NCBI RefSeq assembly: GCF_050433565.1
Contig: NZ_JBNPWZ010000001.1
Location: 682,001 to 746,000, forward strand
DNA: 64,000 bases
Reading direction: 5' to 3'
Origin: Ornithinibacillus bavariensis
Lineage (GTDB): Bacteria > Bacillota > Bacilli > Bacillales > Amphibacillaceae
The notes below the pieces were generated by a model. The model saw nothing but the letters and a program-made list of their open reading frames with translations. It was not told the DNA's origin and did not search any database. This document shows, piece by piece, positions 16,815 through 26,076 of the stretch. A program made the position numbers and the translations under genes. Numbering within the stretch: the first letter of the stretch is position 1; each line of letters starts with the position of its first letter.

Positions 16815-17870
16815 ATGTCTACATACCCAAATGTCAATGAAACGAAAGAATTAATAAAGCAGTTAGTTTCTATTCCAAGTCCAACGGGATATACGGCAAA
16901 TGTAATCCAATTTGCTGAAAACTTCTTAAAAAATTTAAATGTAGAAACAAAGCGTAGCCGAAAAGGTGGATTACTAGCGGTGTTACCTGGTAACAATCAA
17001 GATGAGCATCGTATGCTAACAGCTCATGTGGATACACTAGGTGCGATGGTAAAGGAAGTAAAAAGTAGTGGTCGTCTGAAGCTAGATCTTATTGGTGGAT
17101 TCCGCTACAACTCGATTGAAGGTGAATATTGTGAAATTCATACCTCAAGCGGAAAAACATATACAGGTACGATCTTAATGCATCAAACTTCTGTTCATGT
17201 ATATAAGGACGCAGGAAAAGCAGAACGAAATCAAGAAAATATGGAAGTCCGTATTGATGCGGAAGTTAGTAGCCCTGAGGAAGTTCGAGAGCTTGGAATT
17301 GAGGTAGGAGATTTCGTATCCTTTGATCCACGTGTTGAAATTACAGAAAATGGTTTTATTAAATCTAGACATTTAGATGATAAGGCAAGTGTCGCGATCC
17401 TACTTCAGCTCATAAAACGATTAAAGGAAGAGAATGTAACCTTACCTTATACAACACATTTTCTAATTTCCAATAATGAAGAAATTGGCTACGGTGGAAA
17501 CTCCAATATTACACCAGAAACAGTGGAATACTTGGCAATAGATATGGGTGCAATGGGTGATGGGCAGTCTACAGATGAATATACGGTATCTATTTGTGTG
17601 AAGGATGCTACTGGACCATATCATTATGGCTTACGTAAGCGACTAGTAGAGCTAGCGGAGAAAAATTCAATTGAATACAAGCTAGATATTTATCCGTATT
17701 ATGGCTCAGACGCATCTGCTGCCATTAAATCTGGTCATGATATTGTTCATGGTTTAATTGGACCGGGAATTGACTCTTCTCATGCGTTTGAACGGACACA
17801 TGAAAAATCTCTGATTAATACAGAAAAGTTAATTTACCATTATGTATTATCGGATATGATAGATTACTAA
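16815..17870 (+). CDS. M42 family metallopeptidase (glutamyl/deblocking aminopeptidase type)
   Basis: This 351-aa dinuclear zinc aminopeptidase of the M42 family normally assembles as a tetrahedral dodecamer and trims peptides in the cytosol. The metal and catalytic motifs are visible: AHVDTLGAMV near residue 70, HLDDKA (about 188-193), NNEEIGYGG (about 219-227) and an IDMGAMGDG loop near 243; HAFERTH lies near the C-terminus. The ribosome binding site GAGGAGAG precedes the ATG. It is a single gene, ended by a bidirectional terminator. Confidence 0.92.
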   Translation: MSTYPNVNETKELIKQLVSIPSPTGYTANVIQFAENFLKNLNVETKRSRKGGLLAVLPGNNQDEHRMLTAHVDTLGAMVKEVKSSGRLKLDLIGGFRYNSIEGEYCEIHTSSGKTYTGTILMHQTSVHVYKDAGKAERNQENMEVRIDAEVSSPEEVRELGIEVGDFVSFDPRVEITENGFIKSRHLDDKASVAILLQLIKRLKEENVTLPYTTHFLISNNEEIGYGGNSNITPETVEYLAIDMGAMGDGQSTDEYTVSICVKDATGPYHYGLRKRLVELAEKNSIEYKLDIYPYYGSDASAAIKSGHDIVHGLIGPGIDSSHAFERTHEKSLINTEKLIYHYVLSDMIDY

Positions 17871-17872
17871 TT

Positions 17873-17908
17873 AAAGATGGCGCACAATCAGTGCGCCATC
17901 TTTAATTA
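17873..17908. terminator. Bidirectional terminator
   Basis: Perfect arms AAAGATGGCGCAC and GTGCGCCATCTTT enclose a 5-nt loop, with A/T tracts on both sides. It serves the plus-strand M42 gene and the minus-strand pgmB gene. Confidence 0.92.
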
Positions 17909-18570
17909 TACTCCTTCTCCCACCATTTAACTAAAATCTCGTTCAATGATAATTCTTTTGTGGTAGGGACAACGTAATCCGCCTGTTTTAAATAGGTAAC
18001 ATCTCCGACTCCTACCGCGAACATTCCTGCTCGTTTAATCGCTTCGATGCCGCTTTGTGCATCCTCAATTGCAATACATTCCTGTGTTTCCACTTGTAGA
18101 AGTGCTGCTGCCTGAAGGAATAAATCTGGTGCAGGCTTTCCTTTCACTATACTCGGGTCGGCTAGTACATCAAATAATTGAGTAATTCCTAACGCTTGTA
18201 AAATTAACGGAGCATTTCTGCTTGCGGATGCTAATCCTAGCTTATATCCGGAATGTTTTATATCGAGTAGAAGGGTGTGCACGTTAGGAAGCATCTCTAG
18301 TGATTGGGTTTCTAATAGTAAGGATCTATAGTATTCATTCTTTTCCTCTGCTACTATTCTTTTTTCTTTCTCCGTGAAGTGATTTTGTTTCCCACCATGC
18401 TCTAAGATAAGTTCAAGAGACTCCATCCTCCCGATACCTTTTAACCGTTCATTAAACTTTGAATCAATTGTAATATTTAATTTTTCGGCACATCGTTTCC
18501 ATGCTTGATAATGCAATTCAGCAGTATCGGTGATGACCCCGTCTAAATCAAAAATAAAGGCTTTAATCAT
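17902..18570 (-). CDS. pgmB: Beta-phosphoglucomutase
   Basis: This enzyme converts beta-glucose 1-phosphate to glucose 6-phosphate. The 222-aa HAD-superfamily protein has the nucleophile motif FDLDGVITDT (Asp8, Asp10), a helical cap, SASRNA near 116 and the acidic motif AIEDAQSGIEAI near 171. These are the features of PgmB. It overlaps the GH65 phosphorylase gene by 8 bp and is the last gene of the sugar operon. It therefore takes the beta-glucose 1-phosphate made by that phosphorylase straight into glycolysis. Confidence 0.94.
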   Translation of the reverse strand: MIKAFIFDLDGVITDTAELHYQAWKRCAEKLNITIDSKFNERLKGIGRMESLELILEHGGKQNHFTEKEKRIVAEEKNEYYRSLLLETQSLEMLPNVHTLLLDIKHSGYKLGLASASRNAPLILQALGITQLFDVLADPSIVKGKPAPDLFLQAAALLQVETQECIAIEDAQSGIEAIKRAGMFAVGVGDVTYLKQADYVVPTTKELSLNEILVKWWEKEYN

Positions 18571-20875
18571 ACGTTAATACCTCATTTGAAGCAGATGGTA
18601 GGCAAATCGGTTTATCCTTTGTGACGGTGTAATTTTTATTCCAGATAGAAATAGTAACAGGCTCACCAGTTAGAAGCTCAATCGTAAAATGATCTTGATT
18701 ATGATGGACAAACAGTGAACGTCCCTGGTATCGCAGAGGAAACTTGTAGCCTTTCCATGCTTTTGGTAGCTGAGGTCTGAAGCAGATGCCATTCTTCTTT
18801 AATCGAAGTCCTGCGAACCCGGCGACTATTGCTAACCATGTCCCTCCCAGATTAGCCATATGCAATCCGTCCTTGGTGTTTCCTTGGATATTGTCTAAAT
18901 CTAATCGAGCTGTTTCAATGAAATAATTATATGCCTTTTCTACATAGCCTACTCTAGCTCCCATCATGCTAAAGACACATGAGGATAACGAGGAATCATG
19001 TGTGGTGATTTTCTCATAGTAATCATATGAGTTCTTGATCACCGCTTCAGATGCTTCATCTTCCACTAAAAAATGGGCAAGTACAGTGTCGGCTTGCTTG
19101 CATACCTGATACCGATAAATGGTTAACGGGTGGTAGTGTAGTAACAGCGGATAATGTTCCGCTGGTGTACCTTCAAAATCCCAAATTTCCTTTTGTAAAA
19201 ACGTGTCATCCTGAGGATTTATCTGCCTATTTTCATCATAAGGTAGGTACATTCTTTCTGCAGCTTGTTTAAAGCTTTCTAGTTCACCCTCTGTAAATAA
19301 AAGCTTTTCCTTTAACCTTTTCCAAAATATTGGCTCTTCGATTTGTAATTTCAAGATAATGTTATATGCCCATTGTAGATTATATTTCGCCATTACATTA
19401 GTGTAATAATTATTGTTTACGATCGCAGTATATTCATCTGGTCCTGTAACAGTATCAATACGGAATTCATCCTCTTTAAAATGTCCAACCTCAATCCACA
19501 GTCTTGCAGTTTCGAGTAATACCTCTGCACCAGCTTCCTTTAAAAATTCCATGTCATTTGTGGCTAAAAAATAATAAACATAGCTATAAGCGATATCAGC
19601 ACTAATATGGTATTGTGCAGTGCCAGCAGGAAAATAGGAGGAGCACTCTTTTCCTGTTATTGTTCTCCAAGGATACAAGGCTCCCTTCTTATGGCCCATC
19701 TCCTTTGCCCTTTCTCTAGCAGAATTGAGAATCGTATACCGATAAAGTAATAGTTTTCTCGCTAGTGCTGGATTTGTCAAAGTAAACATAGGGAGTAGAT
19801 AAATTTCTGTATCCCAAAAATAATGTCCTTCATAGCCTTCACCAGAAAGGCCTTTTGCTGCAATACTTGTTTTCCCATCCTGTCCAGCTGATTGTAGTAG
19901 GTGGTACAAATTAAAACGAATAGCTTCTTGAATTTGCTCATCACCTTGAATGATGACATCGGTATCGTTCCAAAATGAATTCATGTAACTCTTTTGCTGA
20001 ATAGCAATCTCATGATAATTTAGGGAAGCTGATTCTTTTTTAATAGCAACTAATTCTTTTCTTAAATCCTCATATCTTGTCGATTCAGCTATAAATGTTC
20101 GTTTATCTAAGAAAGTTTCCGCTGATAATTGAAAATCAACGGTAGATACAATAGCTGATTTCTTCATTTCATAATGATATTTTGCATATGGATTGGATAG
20201 CTTCATTGTTGATAAAGCAGCTGACCGGAGGCCTGAACGACATGTCTCCAATTCTATGAAACTATAGTCCTCACACTGTAATAGCTGGTTAATCTTGATA
20301 TGCTTTTTATCATCACTTGCAACTCGAGGGTCATTTCTATTCGCATAATTTTTCACGTCCCCATTCATTGTCGACACAATCTGAACGGGAATAGGATTAC
20401 TTATCGGTGTTAATGTAACAAATTGATAAAAGAGCTCCTGTATATGAAAGGAAACAAGTCGGGTGAAATTTATGATTAATTCATGTCCTTGACGGGATCG
20501 CCAATGTAGTATTCGCTCTGTCAATCCTTTATCCATATGAAGAATTCGGTTATAGGATAGAACTTCACCAGTATATAGAGAGACCTTTTCCTTTTCCTGA
20601 TCGCTCCCAACCCATATTTCAATTCCTTGTGTATCCATAATGTTTACTAGTTTTTGTTGTGTTTCGGGAAAACCAAATAGTTTCTCCCCATATGGGATGT
20701 TGACGATATCATGATAGCCATTGATATAAGTTCCACGGATTGTTTCTACATGTTCTGGCAAACCTTCTTCTAAATTACCACGTATTCCGATATAGCCATT
20801 CCCATTAAAAAACAAGCTTTCTTCAATTAATAGTTTTTCAAAATCTATGTTTTTTGATTGTATTTTCCATGACAA
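18563..20875 (-). CDS. Glycoside hydrolase family 65 disaccharide phosphorylase
   Basis: This 770-aa GH65 enzyme phosphorolyses an alpha-linked glucose disaccharide (maltose, trehalose, kojibiose or nigerose) to glucose and beta-glucose 1-phosphate. The N-terminal beta-sandwich is followed by an (alpha/alpha)6 barrel. It carries GHYFWDTEIYLLP near 340, the acid-catalyst loop VTGPDEYTAIVNNN near 475 and a phosphate-binding THDSSLSSC near 615. The adjacent PgmB confirms the product anomer. Which disaccharide is cleaved cannot be settled by eye. Ribosome binding site GGAG lies 14 nt before the ATG, slightly far. Confidence 0.9.
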   Translation of the reverse strand: MSWKIQSKNIDFEKLLIEESLFFNGNGYIGIRGNLEEGLPEHVETIRGTYINGYHDIVNIPYGEKLFGFPETQQKLVNIMDTQGIEIWVGSDQEKEKVSLYTGEVLSYNRILHMDKGLTERILHWRSRQGHELIINFTRLVSFHIQELFYQFVTLTPISNPIPVQIVSTMNGDVKNYANRNDPRVASDDKKHIKINQLLQCEDYSFIELETCRSGLRSAALSTMKLSNPYAKYHYEMKKSAIVSTVDFQLSAETFLDKRTFIAESTRYEDLRKELVAIKKESASLNYHEIAIQQKSYMNSFWNDTDVIIQGDEQIQEAIRFNLYHLLQSAGQDGKTSIAAKGLSGEGYEGHYFWDTEIYLLPMFTLTNPALARKLLLYRYTILNSARERAKEMGHKKGALYPWRTITGKECSSYFPAGTAQYHISADIAYSYVYYFLATNDMEFLKEAGAEVLLETARLWIEVGHFKEDEFRIDTVTGPDEYTAIVNNNYYTNVMAKYNLQWAYNIILKLQIEEPIFWKRLKEKLLFTEGELESFKQAAERMYLPYDENRQINPQDDTFLQKEIWDFEGTPAEHYPLLLHYHPLTIYRYQVCKQADTVLAHFLVEDEASEAVIKNSYDYYEKITTHDSSLSSCVFSMMGARVGYVEKAYNYFIETARLDLDNIQGNTKDGLHMANLGGTWLAIVAGFAGLRLKKNGICFRPQLPKAWKGYKFPLRYQGRSLFVHHNQDHFTIELLTGEPVTISIWNKNYTVTKDKPICLPSASNEVLTYD

Positions 20876-20922
20876 GTAGTATCACTCCAGACGAACAAAT
20901 TATGTTGAATGCGCTAATTTTT

Positions 20923-21756
20923 TTATTCCTTAACTCCACCAGAGGTAAGTCCTGAAACAATCTGTCTTTGGAAAAACAAGACGATTATTAATGTTGGAAT
21001 CGTAACAATAGTTGTAGCAGCTGCAACCTCTCCCCACAGGATTGAAAATTGATCACGTAAAAAGGATATAGCAACTGGAACAGTGTGAAAATTTGATTCG
21101 GTATTTAATGTTATGGTTAACAGAAATTCATTCCAGGCAGCGATAAAGGTAATAATAGCGGTTGTAAAGACCCCAGGAGCTGCCAACGGAAACACAATCT
21201 TTGTTAGTGTTTGTACTCTTGATGCCCCATCTATTTTTGCAGATTCTTCAAGTGCTAGTGGGATTTGATTAAAATGTGTAACTAAAATCCATACCGCCAT
21301 TGGTAACGTAATTGTGGAGTACGGAAGAATAACAAAATAGCTATTTAGCCAATCCAAATCATAGAATAAATTATAAATAGGACCAGTTATAATCATCTGT
21401 GGAAACATGGAAACTGCTAAAACCAAGCCTAATAAAATGCTTTTTCCTCTAAAATGAAAGCGTGAAATTGCATAGGCACATAGAGATGCGACAATAATAA
21501 CGTATATAGTTGTTGAAGTAGCAACGATAAAACTATTTAAAATTGCTCGTAATATCCCTTTTTCAAAGAGAATGGTTACATAGTTTTTCAGGGTGGGGTT
21601 CTCGGGAAATACATTAAAAGCTCCGGTACCGAAAATTTCACCGCTAGTTTTAAAGGATGTAATAAATATCCAAATAAAAGGAAAAACCATAATAAATAAG
21701 TAACCGATGACAACAATGCCAAAAGCAAATAATAATTTACGTTTATTATTCTTCAT
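20923..21756 (-). CDS. Sugar ABC transporter permease, MalG type
   Basis: This 277-aa inner-membrane permease has six transmembrane helices and the EAA loop EESAKIDGASRVQTLTKIVF, which docks the ATPase. It follows the MalF-type permease by 11 bp and has ribosome binding site GGGGGGAG. With the binding protein and the other permease it forms a CUT1 importer for an alpha-glucoside. No ATPase is encoded in this operon, so a shared MsmX/MsmK-type ATPase encoded elsewhere is probably used, as in B. subtilis. Confidence 0.92.
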   Translation of the reverse strand: MKNNKRKLLFAFGIVVIGYLFIMVFPFIWIFITSFKTSGEIFGTGAFNVFPENPTLKNYVTILFEKGILRAILNSFIVATSTTIYVIIVASLCAYAISRFHFRGKSILLGLVLAVSMFPQMIITGPIYNLFYDLDWLNSYFVILPYSTITLPMAVWILVTHFNQIPLALEESAKIDGASRVQTLTKIVFPLAAPGVFTTAIITFIAAWNEFLLTITLNTESNFHTVPVAISFLRDQFSILWGEVAAATTIVTIPTLIIVLFFQRQIVSGLTSGGVKE

Positions 21757-21767
21757 GTGCTCCCCCC

Positions 21768-22985
21768 TTAATTACGATCTAGTAGATTCTTACCGAGTAG
21801 TCGGACAAATATAATAGCGATAATAGCAACGCAAACAAACATTATCATGACCACAACAGATCCATATCCAAAATTAGTCTGTCCAAACATGGTTTTATAG
21901 GCATAAATGGATAGGGTCTCAGTAGCTCCCCCTGGTCCTCCACCAGTGAGGACAAAAATTAAATCAAATACACGAAACGCATCAAGTGTTCGAAAGAGTA
22001 AAGCTACCAGAATAGAAGACTTCAGTAGCGGTAGGGTTACTGTAAAAAAGCTTTTGAATTTGGATGACCCATCGATGGATGCTGCTTCATATAAAGTAGA
22101 AGGAATATTTTGTAAGCCTGCTAATAAGAGAAGTGCCATGTATGGCGTTGTTTTCCATACATCTGCTAATATCGTCGACACCATAGCTCCACCTTGACTT
22201 AATAGAAGATTTTGCGATTGACTAATAAGGCCGAGGTTCTCAAAAAAATGTGCGACGATTCCACTAGTTCCATCATATAAATAACACCACATTAACGCTG
22301 CAACTGCTGTAGGGATTGCCCATGGAATAAGGGAGGTCGTTCTTACTAGTCCTTGCCCAACTATAGCTTTATTTAGGATGAGTGCTAGCCCTAGCCCGAG
22401 TATCAATTCAATTGCTACCGATACTAAAGTAAATAGAAAAGTATTTCCTAATGCGATGTGAATTCGCTTATCACCTAGAGCTTCCTTATAAGCTTTTAAT
22501 CCGATAAAGTTGGATGGTATCATGCTTTTTTCAATATCCTCGACAAGTAAGGGAAGACTATCCGTATGTGTTAAGGAATAATTCTTCGTTAAATGTTCTA
22601 TTAAAGCTTTCGTATTTTCATACAGCTGATTAATTTCTAATCGTTCTTCCTTAGAAATTTCAATAATACCCTTATTGTCTGTATAGGACGATGCAACTCT
22701 ATTGAGATTTTGTAGTACAGTTTCTACTTTTTCCTTGTCTTTTGAATCGGTGATATTAGTTAAGTCCTCGGATAAAAATAGGTCGATATAAAGGACAGTT
22801 TCTTGAAATAAATCGGTGTTAAATCTCTCTTGCAAATAAAGTCCAGCCTTTTGTTGATCATTTAGCTTATAATCGAACAAAGTATACGTAATTGATTGAA
22901 CGACTGGCCACAAGGAAAAGATACCGATAAGAATTAACGTTGGTAATAGGTACAACCAACCACTAAAGCCTAGCTTTTGCCTCAT
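21768..22985 (-). CDS. Sugar ABC transporter permease, MalF type, with an insertion
   Basis: This 405-aa CUT1 permease carries the EAA loop YEAASIDGSSKFKSFFTVTL near residue 310. It has an extra stretch of roughly 120 residues (about 45-165), mostly charged and helical, between the first transmembrane helix and the usual core (FIGLKAYKEAL). Most Gram-positive MalF-like permeases are near 290-300 aa without it. The ATG at complement 22985 is chosen because GAGGTG precedes it; a longer ORF to 23069 has no ribosome binding site. The inserted part probably lies outside the membrane and may contact the binding protein. Confidence 0.88.
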   Translation of the reverse strand: MRQKLGFSGWLYLLPTLILIGIFSLWPVVQSITYTLFDYKLNDQQKAGLYLQERFNTDLFQETVLYIDLFLSEDLTNITDSKDKEKVETVLQNLNRVASSYTDNKGIIEISKEERLEINQLYENTKALIEHLTKNYSLTHTDSLPLLVEDIEKSMIPSNFIGLKAYKEALGDKRIHIALGNTFLFTLVSVAIELILGLGLALILNKAIVGQGLVRTTSLIPWAIPTAVAALMWCYLYDGTSGIVAHFFENLGLISQSQNLLLSQGGAMVSTILADVWKTTPYMALLLLAGLQNIPSTLYEAASIDGSSKFKSFFTVTLPLLKSSILVALLFRTLDAFRVFDLIFVLTGGGPGGATETLSIYAYKTMFGQTNFGYGSVVVMIMFVCVAIIAIIFVRLLGKNLLDRN

Positions 22986-23092
22986 TGTTTTCACCTCGCA
23001 ACGCTTCATATGACTTGCCTTATGATAAAATGGAAACTCCTTATGAAATTTGCTCATAAGGAGTTTCAACCTATTTTATTGCAAACCGTTAT

Positions 23093-24355
23093 TTACTCAG
23101 TCTTTGCGGACTGTTCAATAGCCGAAGAAATTGTATCAAGTCCTTCTCCTGAGCTTAAATATTTATGGGATTCTACTTGAATCGTATCGGACACAGCGTT
23201 ATAGTCAGGTGATACTGGGCGTGCAAGTGTATTGGCTAAAGCATTCTGGAATCCTGGATAAGAAAGTAATTCATTTCCAGCTATAACCGCTTCATCCTCA
23301 AGTAGAGTATTGAATCCGGGTAAATACCCACCTTCAGTAGCCATTATTTTTTGTCCGGTTTTGCCTGCTGCAAACTCTATAAACGCCCATGCACCATCGA
23401 TATTTTCGGAGTTCTTATTAATTCCAAGTAACCAACCACCTACTGCTCCACCATTTGGAAGAGGGGCAATTCCAACCTGATCTAATGAAATAGTAACACC
23501 GTCTTCTTGTCCTTTAATTCGTCCGAATTGATATGGCCAGTTACGTGCAAATACTGCATTTCCTTGTTCAAAATTTGTATGTGTTTCAGCTTCCGTATAG
23601 TTTAATAAATCACTTGGTGAAAAATCTGCATTCGTAAATTTATACATGGATTCTAAACCTGTTTGAACATTGTTGTAGGAATTGGTAAACTCAGTCACGT
23701 TAACTGTTAAGCCTTCATATTGTTTCGACTGATAAAGGAATCCATATTTTGTACCTTTCTCACCTGTATATTTTTCGGCCATGGCATACAGGTCCTCGTA
23801 TGTGTAGTCACCACTTTCTAATTTTATCGCATCCTCTTCACTTACAATGTCACTACGGAAATATAATAGTCCCAAGTCAGGAAAAAAAGGAAGAGTATAT
23901 TGCTTCCCTGTATAATTTCCCGATGCCATTGAACCAGTATTAAATTGGTCTTTACTGAATCCAGCCTCTTTCATAAAAACATCAATTGGTTCTAAAAATC
24001 CCGCTCCAGCAAATTCACCTGCCCATACTACGTCAAGTGAGAGAACATCATATTCACTAGAACCACTATTTAATGAATTTAAAAGTTGGTCATGCATTTG
24101 GGCGGAGTCATTTGTAAGTGGGTCCCACTCGACAACGAATTTATCTTGACTCTCATTAAACGCATCAATTAGTGCTTGTGTTGCAGGTGTATTATCATTC
24201 TGAATCCCGACCTTAATCGTTACTTTTTCTCCAGTTGTTGAGTTATTTTTGTTACCCTTTTGTTCGGTATTCGATGCTTTATCATTAGAACAAGCTACTA
24301 AGATTACTATAGATAAGATAACAAAACATAAATATCCAAGCTTACCCTTTTTCAT
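23093..24355 (-). CDS. Sugar-binding lipoprotein of an ABC importer
   Basis: This 420-aa family-1 extracellular solute-binding protein has a lipoprotein signal with lipobox IVACS (Cys22) after KKGKLGYLCF. The mature part has the MalE-like pattern with VVEWDP near 85 and FARNWPYQFG near 270. It is the first gene of a five-gene minus-strand operon: binding protein, MalF, MalG, GH65 phosphorylase, PgmB. The cargo is therefore an alpha-glucoside disaccharide or a short oligosaccharide. Ribosome binding site AAGGGGG precedes the ATG. Confidence 0.92.
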   Translation of the reverse strand: MKKGKLGYLCFVILSIVILVACSNDKASNTEQKGNKNNSTTGEKVTIKVGIQNDNTPATQALIDAFNESQDKFVVEWDPLTNDSAQMHDQLLNSLNSGSSEYDVLSLDVVWAGEFAGAGFLEPIDVFMKEAGFSKDQFNTGSMASGNYTGKQYTLPFFPDLGLLYFRSDIVSEEDAIKLESGDYTYEDLYAMAEKYTGEKGTKYGFLYQSKQYEGLTVNVTEFTNSYNNVQTGLESMYKFTNADFSPSDLLNYTEAETHTNFEQGNAVFARNWPYQFGRIKGQEDGVTISLDQVGIAPLPNGGAVGGWLLGINKNSENIDGAWAFIEFAAGKTGQKIMATEGGYLPGFNTLLEDEAVIAGNELLSYPGFQNALANTLARPVSPDYNAVSDTIQVESHKYLSSGEGLDTISSAIEQSAKTE

Positions 24356-24394
24356 TCTATTTCCCCCTTATCGTTTGGTAAAGCGTGTGCTATC

Positions 24395-24423
24395 TTGAAT
24401 TGTAAAGGCTTACATACTATAAT
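24395..24423 (+). promoter_or_regulatory. Promoter of the AraC gene with an embedded cre-like site
   Basis: TTGAAT (24395-24400), 17 bp, then TATAAT (24418-24423) forms a good housekeeping promoter. The spacer contains TTGTAAAGGCTTACAT (24400-24415), which fits the CcpA cre consensus with one mismatch in the central CG. CcpA binding there would shut off the regulator, and by position could also touch the divergent sugar promoter. Confidence 0.6.
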
Positions 24424-24479
24424 TATATTAGAATTTTAAGATTTTTATTAAAATATACATATGTTGAGGAGGGATAGGA

Positions 24480-25229
24480 TTGAGAAAACTATCAACAATT
24501 CAGCAGGATGTAATTAAACAATTTTTGAATACGAGAAAAGAAAATGAAGAAACACTTTTTGCTCATCCTTCTTATCAATTAGAACAGGAATTACTGCATT
24601 GGATTAAACAAGCAAACGAAGAAAAGGCTAAGGAAGTGTTGTCAAAAATAAATAATTTAGAAAAAGCAAGGCTTTCCCATTACCCACTAAGATCATTAAA
24701 AAATTCATTGATTTGTTCTTGTACATTATTCACGAGGGCAACAATAAAAGCAGGAGTTACCCCAGAATATGCATTTGATTTAAGTGATATCTATATACGA
24801 GAGATAGAGAAACGTGATGATCCTATGCTATTGCAAGAGCTTGAATATGAAATGGTAACAACCTTTATAAAAGCGATTCGAGATTACCAAACGGATCCAT
24901 ATCAAAATGAAATCGTGGACAAAGCAGTTCATTATATTCACGATCATATTTTACAGCCTATTCAGCTACAAGAAATTGCTGATGCAGCAAATGTGAGTGC
25001 AAATTACTTATCTACTTTATTCCGAAAAATAGTTGGCTTTCCCTTAATAGAATATATTAATCGAAAGAAAATTGAGGAATCTAAATATTTTCTAGAACAT
25101 ACGAATTCATCGTTACTTGATATTGCAATCTTATTTGCTTTTTGCAATCAAAGCTATTATACTGCCTTGTTTCGGAAATATAATGGTATAACTCCAAAGC
25201 AATATAAACAATTAAGGAACATTGGATAA
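24480..25229 (+). CDS. AraC-family transcriptional regulator of the sugar operon
   Basis: This 249-aa protein has a C-terminal double helix-turn-helix (about 145-245: LQEIADAANVSANYLSTLFR and DIAILFAFCNQSYYTALFRK, ending TPKQYKQLR). The N-terminal part is helical, not a cupin, and may bind a ligand or partner. The start is TTG with ribosome binding site AGGAGGG 6 nt upstream. It is divergent from the alpha-glucoside operon and separated by 124 bp, so it is the likely activator of that operon. Its effector is unknown. Confidence 0.87.
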   Translation: MRKLSTIQQDVIKQFLNTRKENEETLFAHPSYQLEQELLHWIKQANEEKAKEVLSKINNLEKARLSHYPLRSLKNSLICSCTLFTRATIKAGVTPEYAFDLSDIYIREIEKRDDPMLLQELEYEMVTTFIKAIRDYQTDPYQNEIVDKAVHYIHDHILQPIQLQEIADAANVSANYLSTLFRKIVGFPLIEYINRKKIEESKYFLEHTNSSLLDIAILFAFCNQSYYTALFRKYNGITPKQYKQLRNIG

Positions 25230-25232
25230 AGC

Positions 25233-25271
25233 AAAAGACGAGTAGCAATTCAAACGCTACTCGCCTTTTTT
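25233..25271. terminator. Intrinsic terminator after the AraC gene
   Basis: The arms CGAGTAGC and GCTACTCG around a 9-nt loop are flanked by AAAA and TTTTTT, so it may serve both convergent genes. Confidence 0.88.
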
Positions 25272-25300
25272 GTATAGATGTGAAAGTCTTCATATCATGT

Positions 25301-25948
25301 TTATAAAACATAGTAGAAGATACAAAAGAAATGAAAGAAGCTACCGCCTAAAATAAACAGATGGAATATTTCATGAAATCCCATATGTTTAAATTCTAAA
25401 AATTTTGGCTTCAACCAATAAATGAAGGCTCCTACAGTATATGTTATACCACCTAATAGTAAAAGAAGCATACCTTCTGTTGATAAAACCTTTGATAATG
25501 AAGGACTAAAGAAAATTATAATCCATCCCATTGCAACATAGAGTGCAGTAGAAAGCCATCGAGGAGCTTGAAACCATATTAATTTATATAAAACTCCAAA
25601 TAGGGCAAGTGTATTAATCACTATAAATAGAATCCAACCTGTTGTACCACCTAAGCTTATTAGGCATATAGGAGTATAAGTACCAGCAATTAGAATGAAT
25701 ATCATGGAATGATCTATTTTTCGCAGGAAGGCGATGATATGATCCTTAGCAACTACCATATGGTAGGTTGCAGATGCAGAGTAAAGTAAGATAAGGCTAA
25801 TTCCAAATATGGTTACCGCAGTAATAGCAAGTGGTGATCCAGAATCAATAGATGCCTTTATTACTAGTGCCAATAACCCAGCAAATGATATAAGAGCTCC
25901 GAATAAATGAGTAAAGCCATTGATTGGTTCGCGAATATATGTGTTCAT
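25301..25948 (-). CDS. trhA: TrhA/hemolysin III family membrane protein
   Basis: This 215-aa seven-transmembrane protein belongs to the PAQR-like hemolysin III group. The putative metal-site motifs are all present: SASATYH near 60, DHSMIF near 82 and HEIFHLFILGGSFFHF near 195. In bacteria TrhA affects membrane energetics and unsaturated fatty-acid homeostasis; a hemolytic role is not established generally. The ATG follows a GGAGGGG ribosome binding site. A promoter and a small dyad lie just upstream, so it has its own regulation. Confidence 0.85.
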   Translation of the reverse strand: MNTYIREPINGFTHLFGALISFAGLLALVIKASIDSGSPLAITAVTIFGISLILLYSASATYHMVVAKDHIIAFLRKIDHSMIFILIAGTYTPICLISLGGTTGWILFIVINTLALFGVLYKLIWFQAPRWLSTALYVAMGWIIIFFSPSLSKVLSTEGMLLLLLGGITYTVGAFIYWLKPKFLEFKHMGFHEIFHLFILGGSFFHFFCIFYYVL

Positions 25949-25965
25949 GTTAATTAAACCCCTCC

Positions 25966-26018
25966 ATGTAGTTTTGATAACTACATTAAATAATACATGT
26001 GTTTTATCAAGTAGTCAA
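25966..26018 (-). promoter_or_regulatory. trhA promoter with a downstream dyad
   Basis: On the minus strand, TTGACT (26018-26013), 17 bp, TATTAT (25995-25990) is a good promoter. Just downstream ATGTAGTT and AACTACAT form a perfect 8-bp dyad (25966-25986) directly before the ribosome binding site. It may be an operator or an RNA hairpin; the regulator is unknown. Confidence 0.55.
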
Positions 26019-26076
26019 CATTTACTTTCAAGGTTGTCTTCATTATAATAAGGATAAAAAATAAACGAGGTAAACC

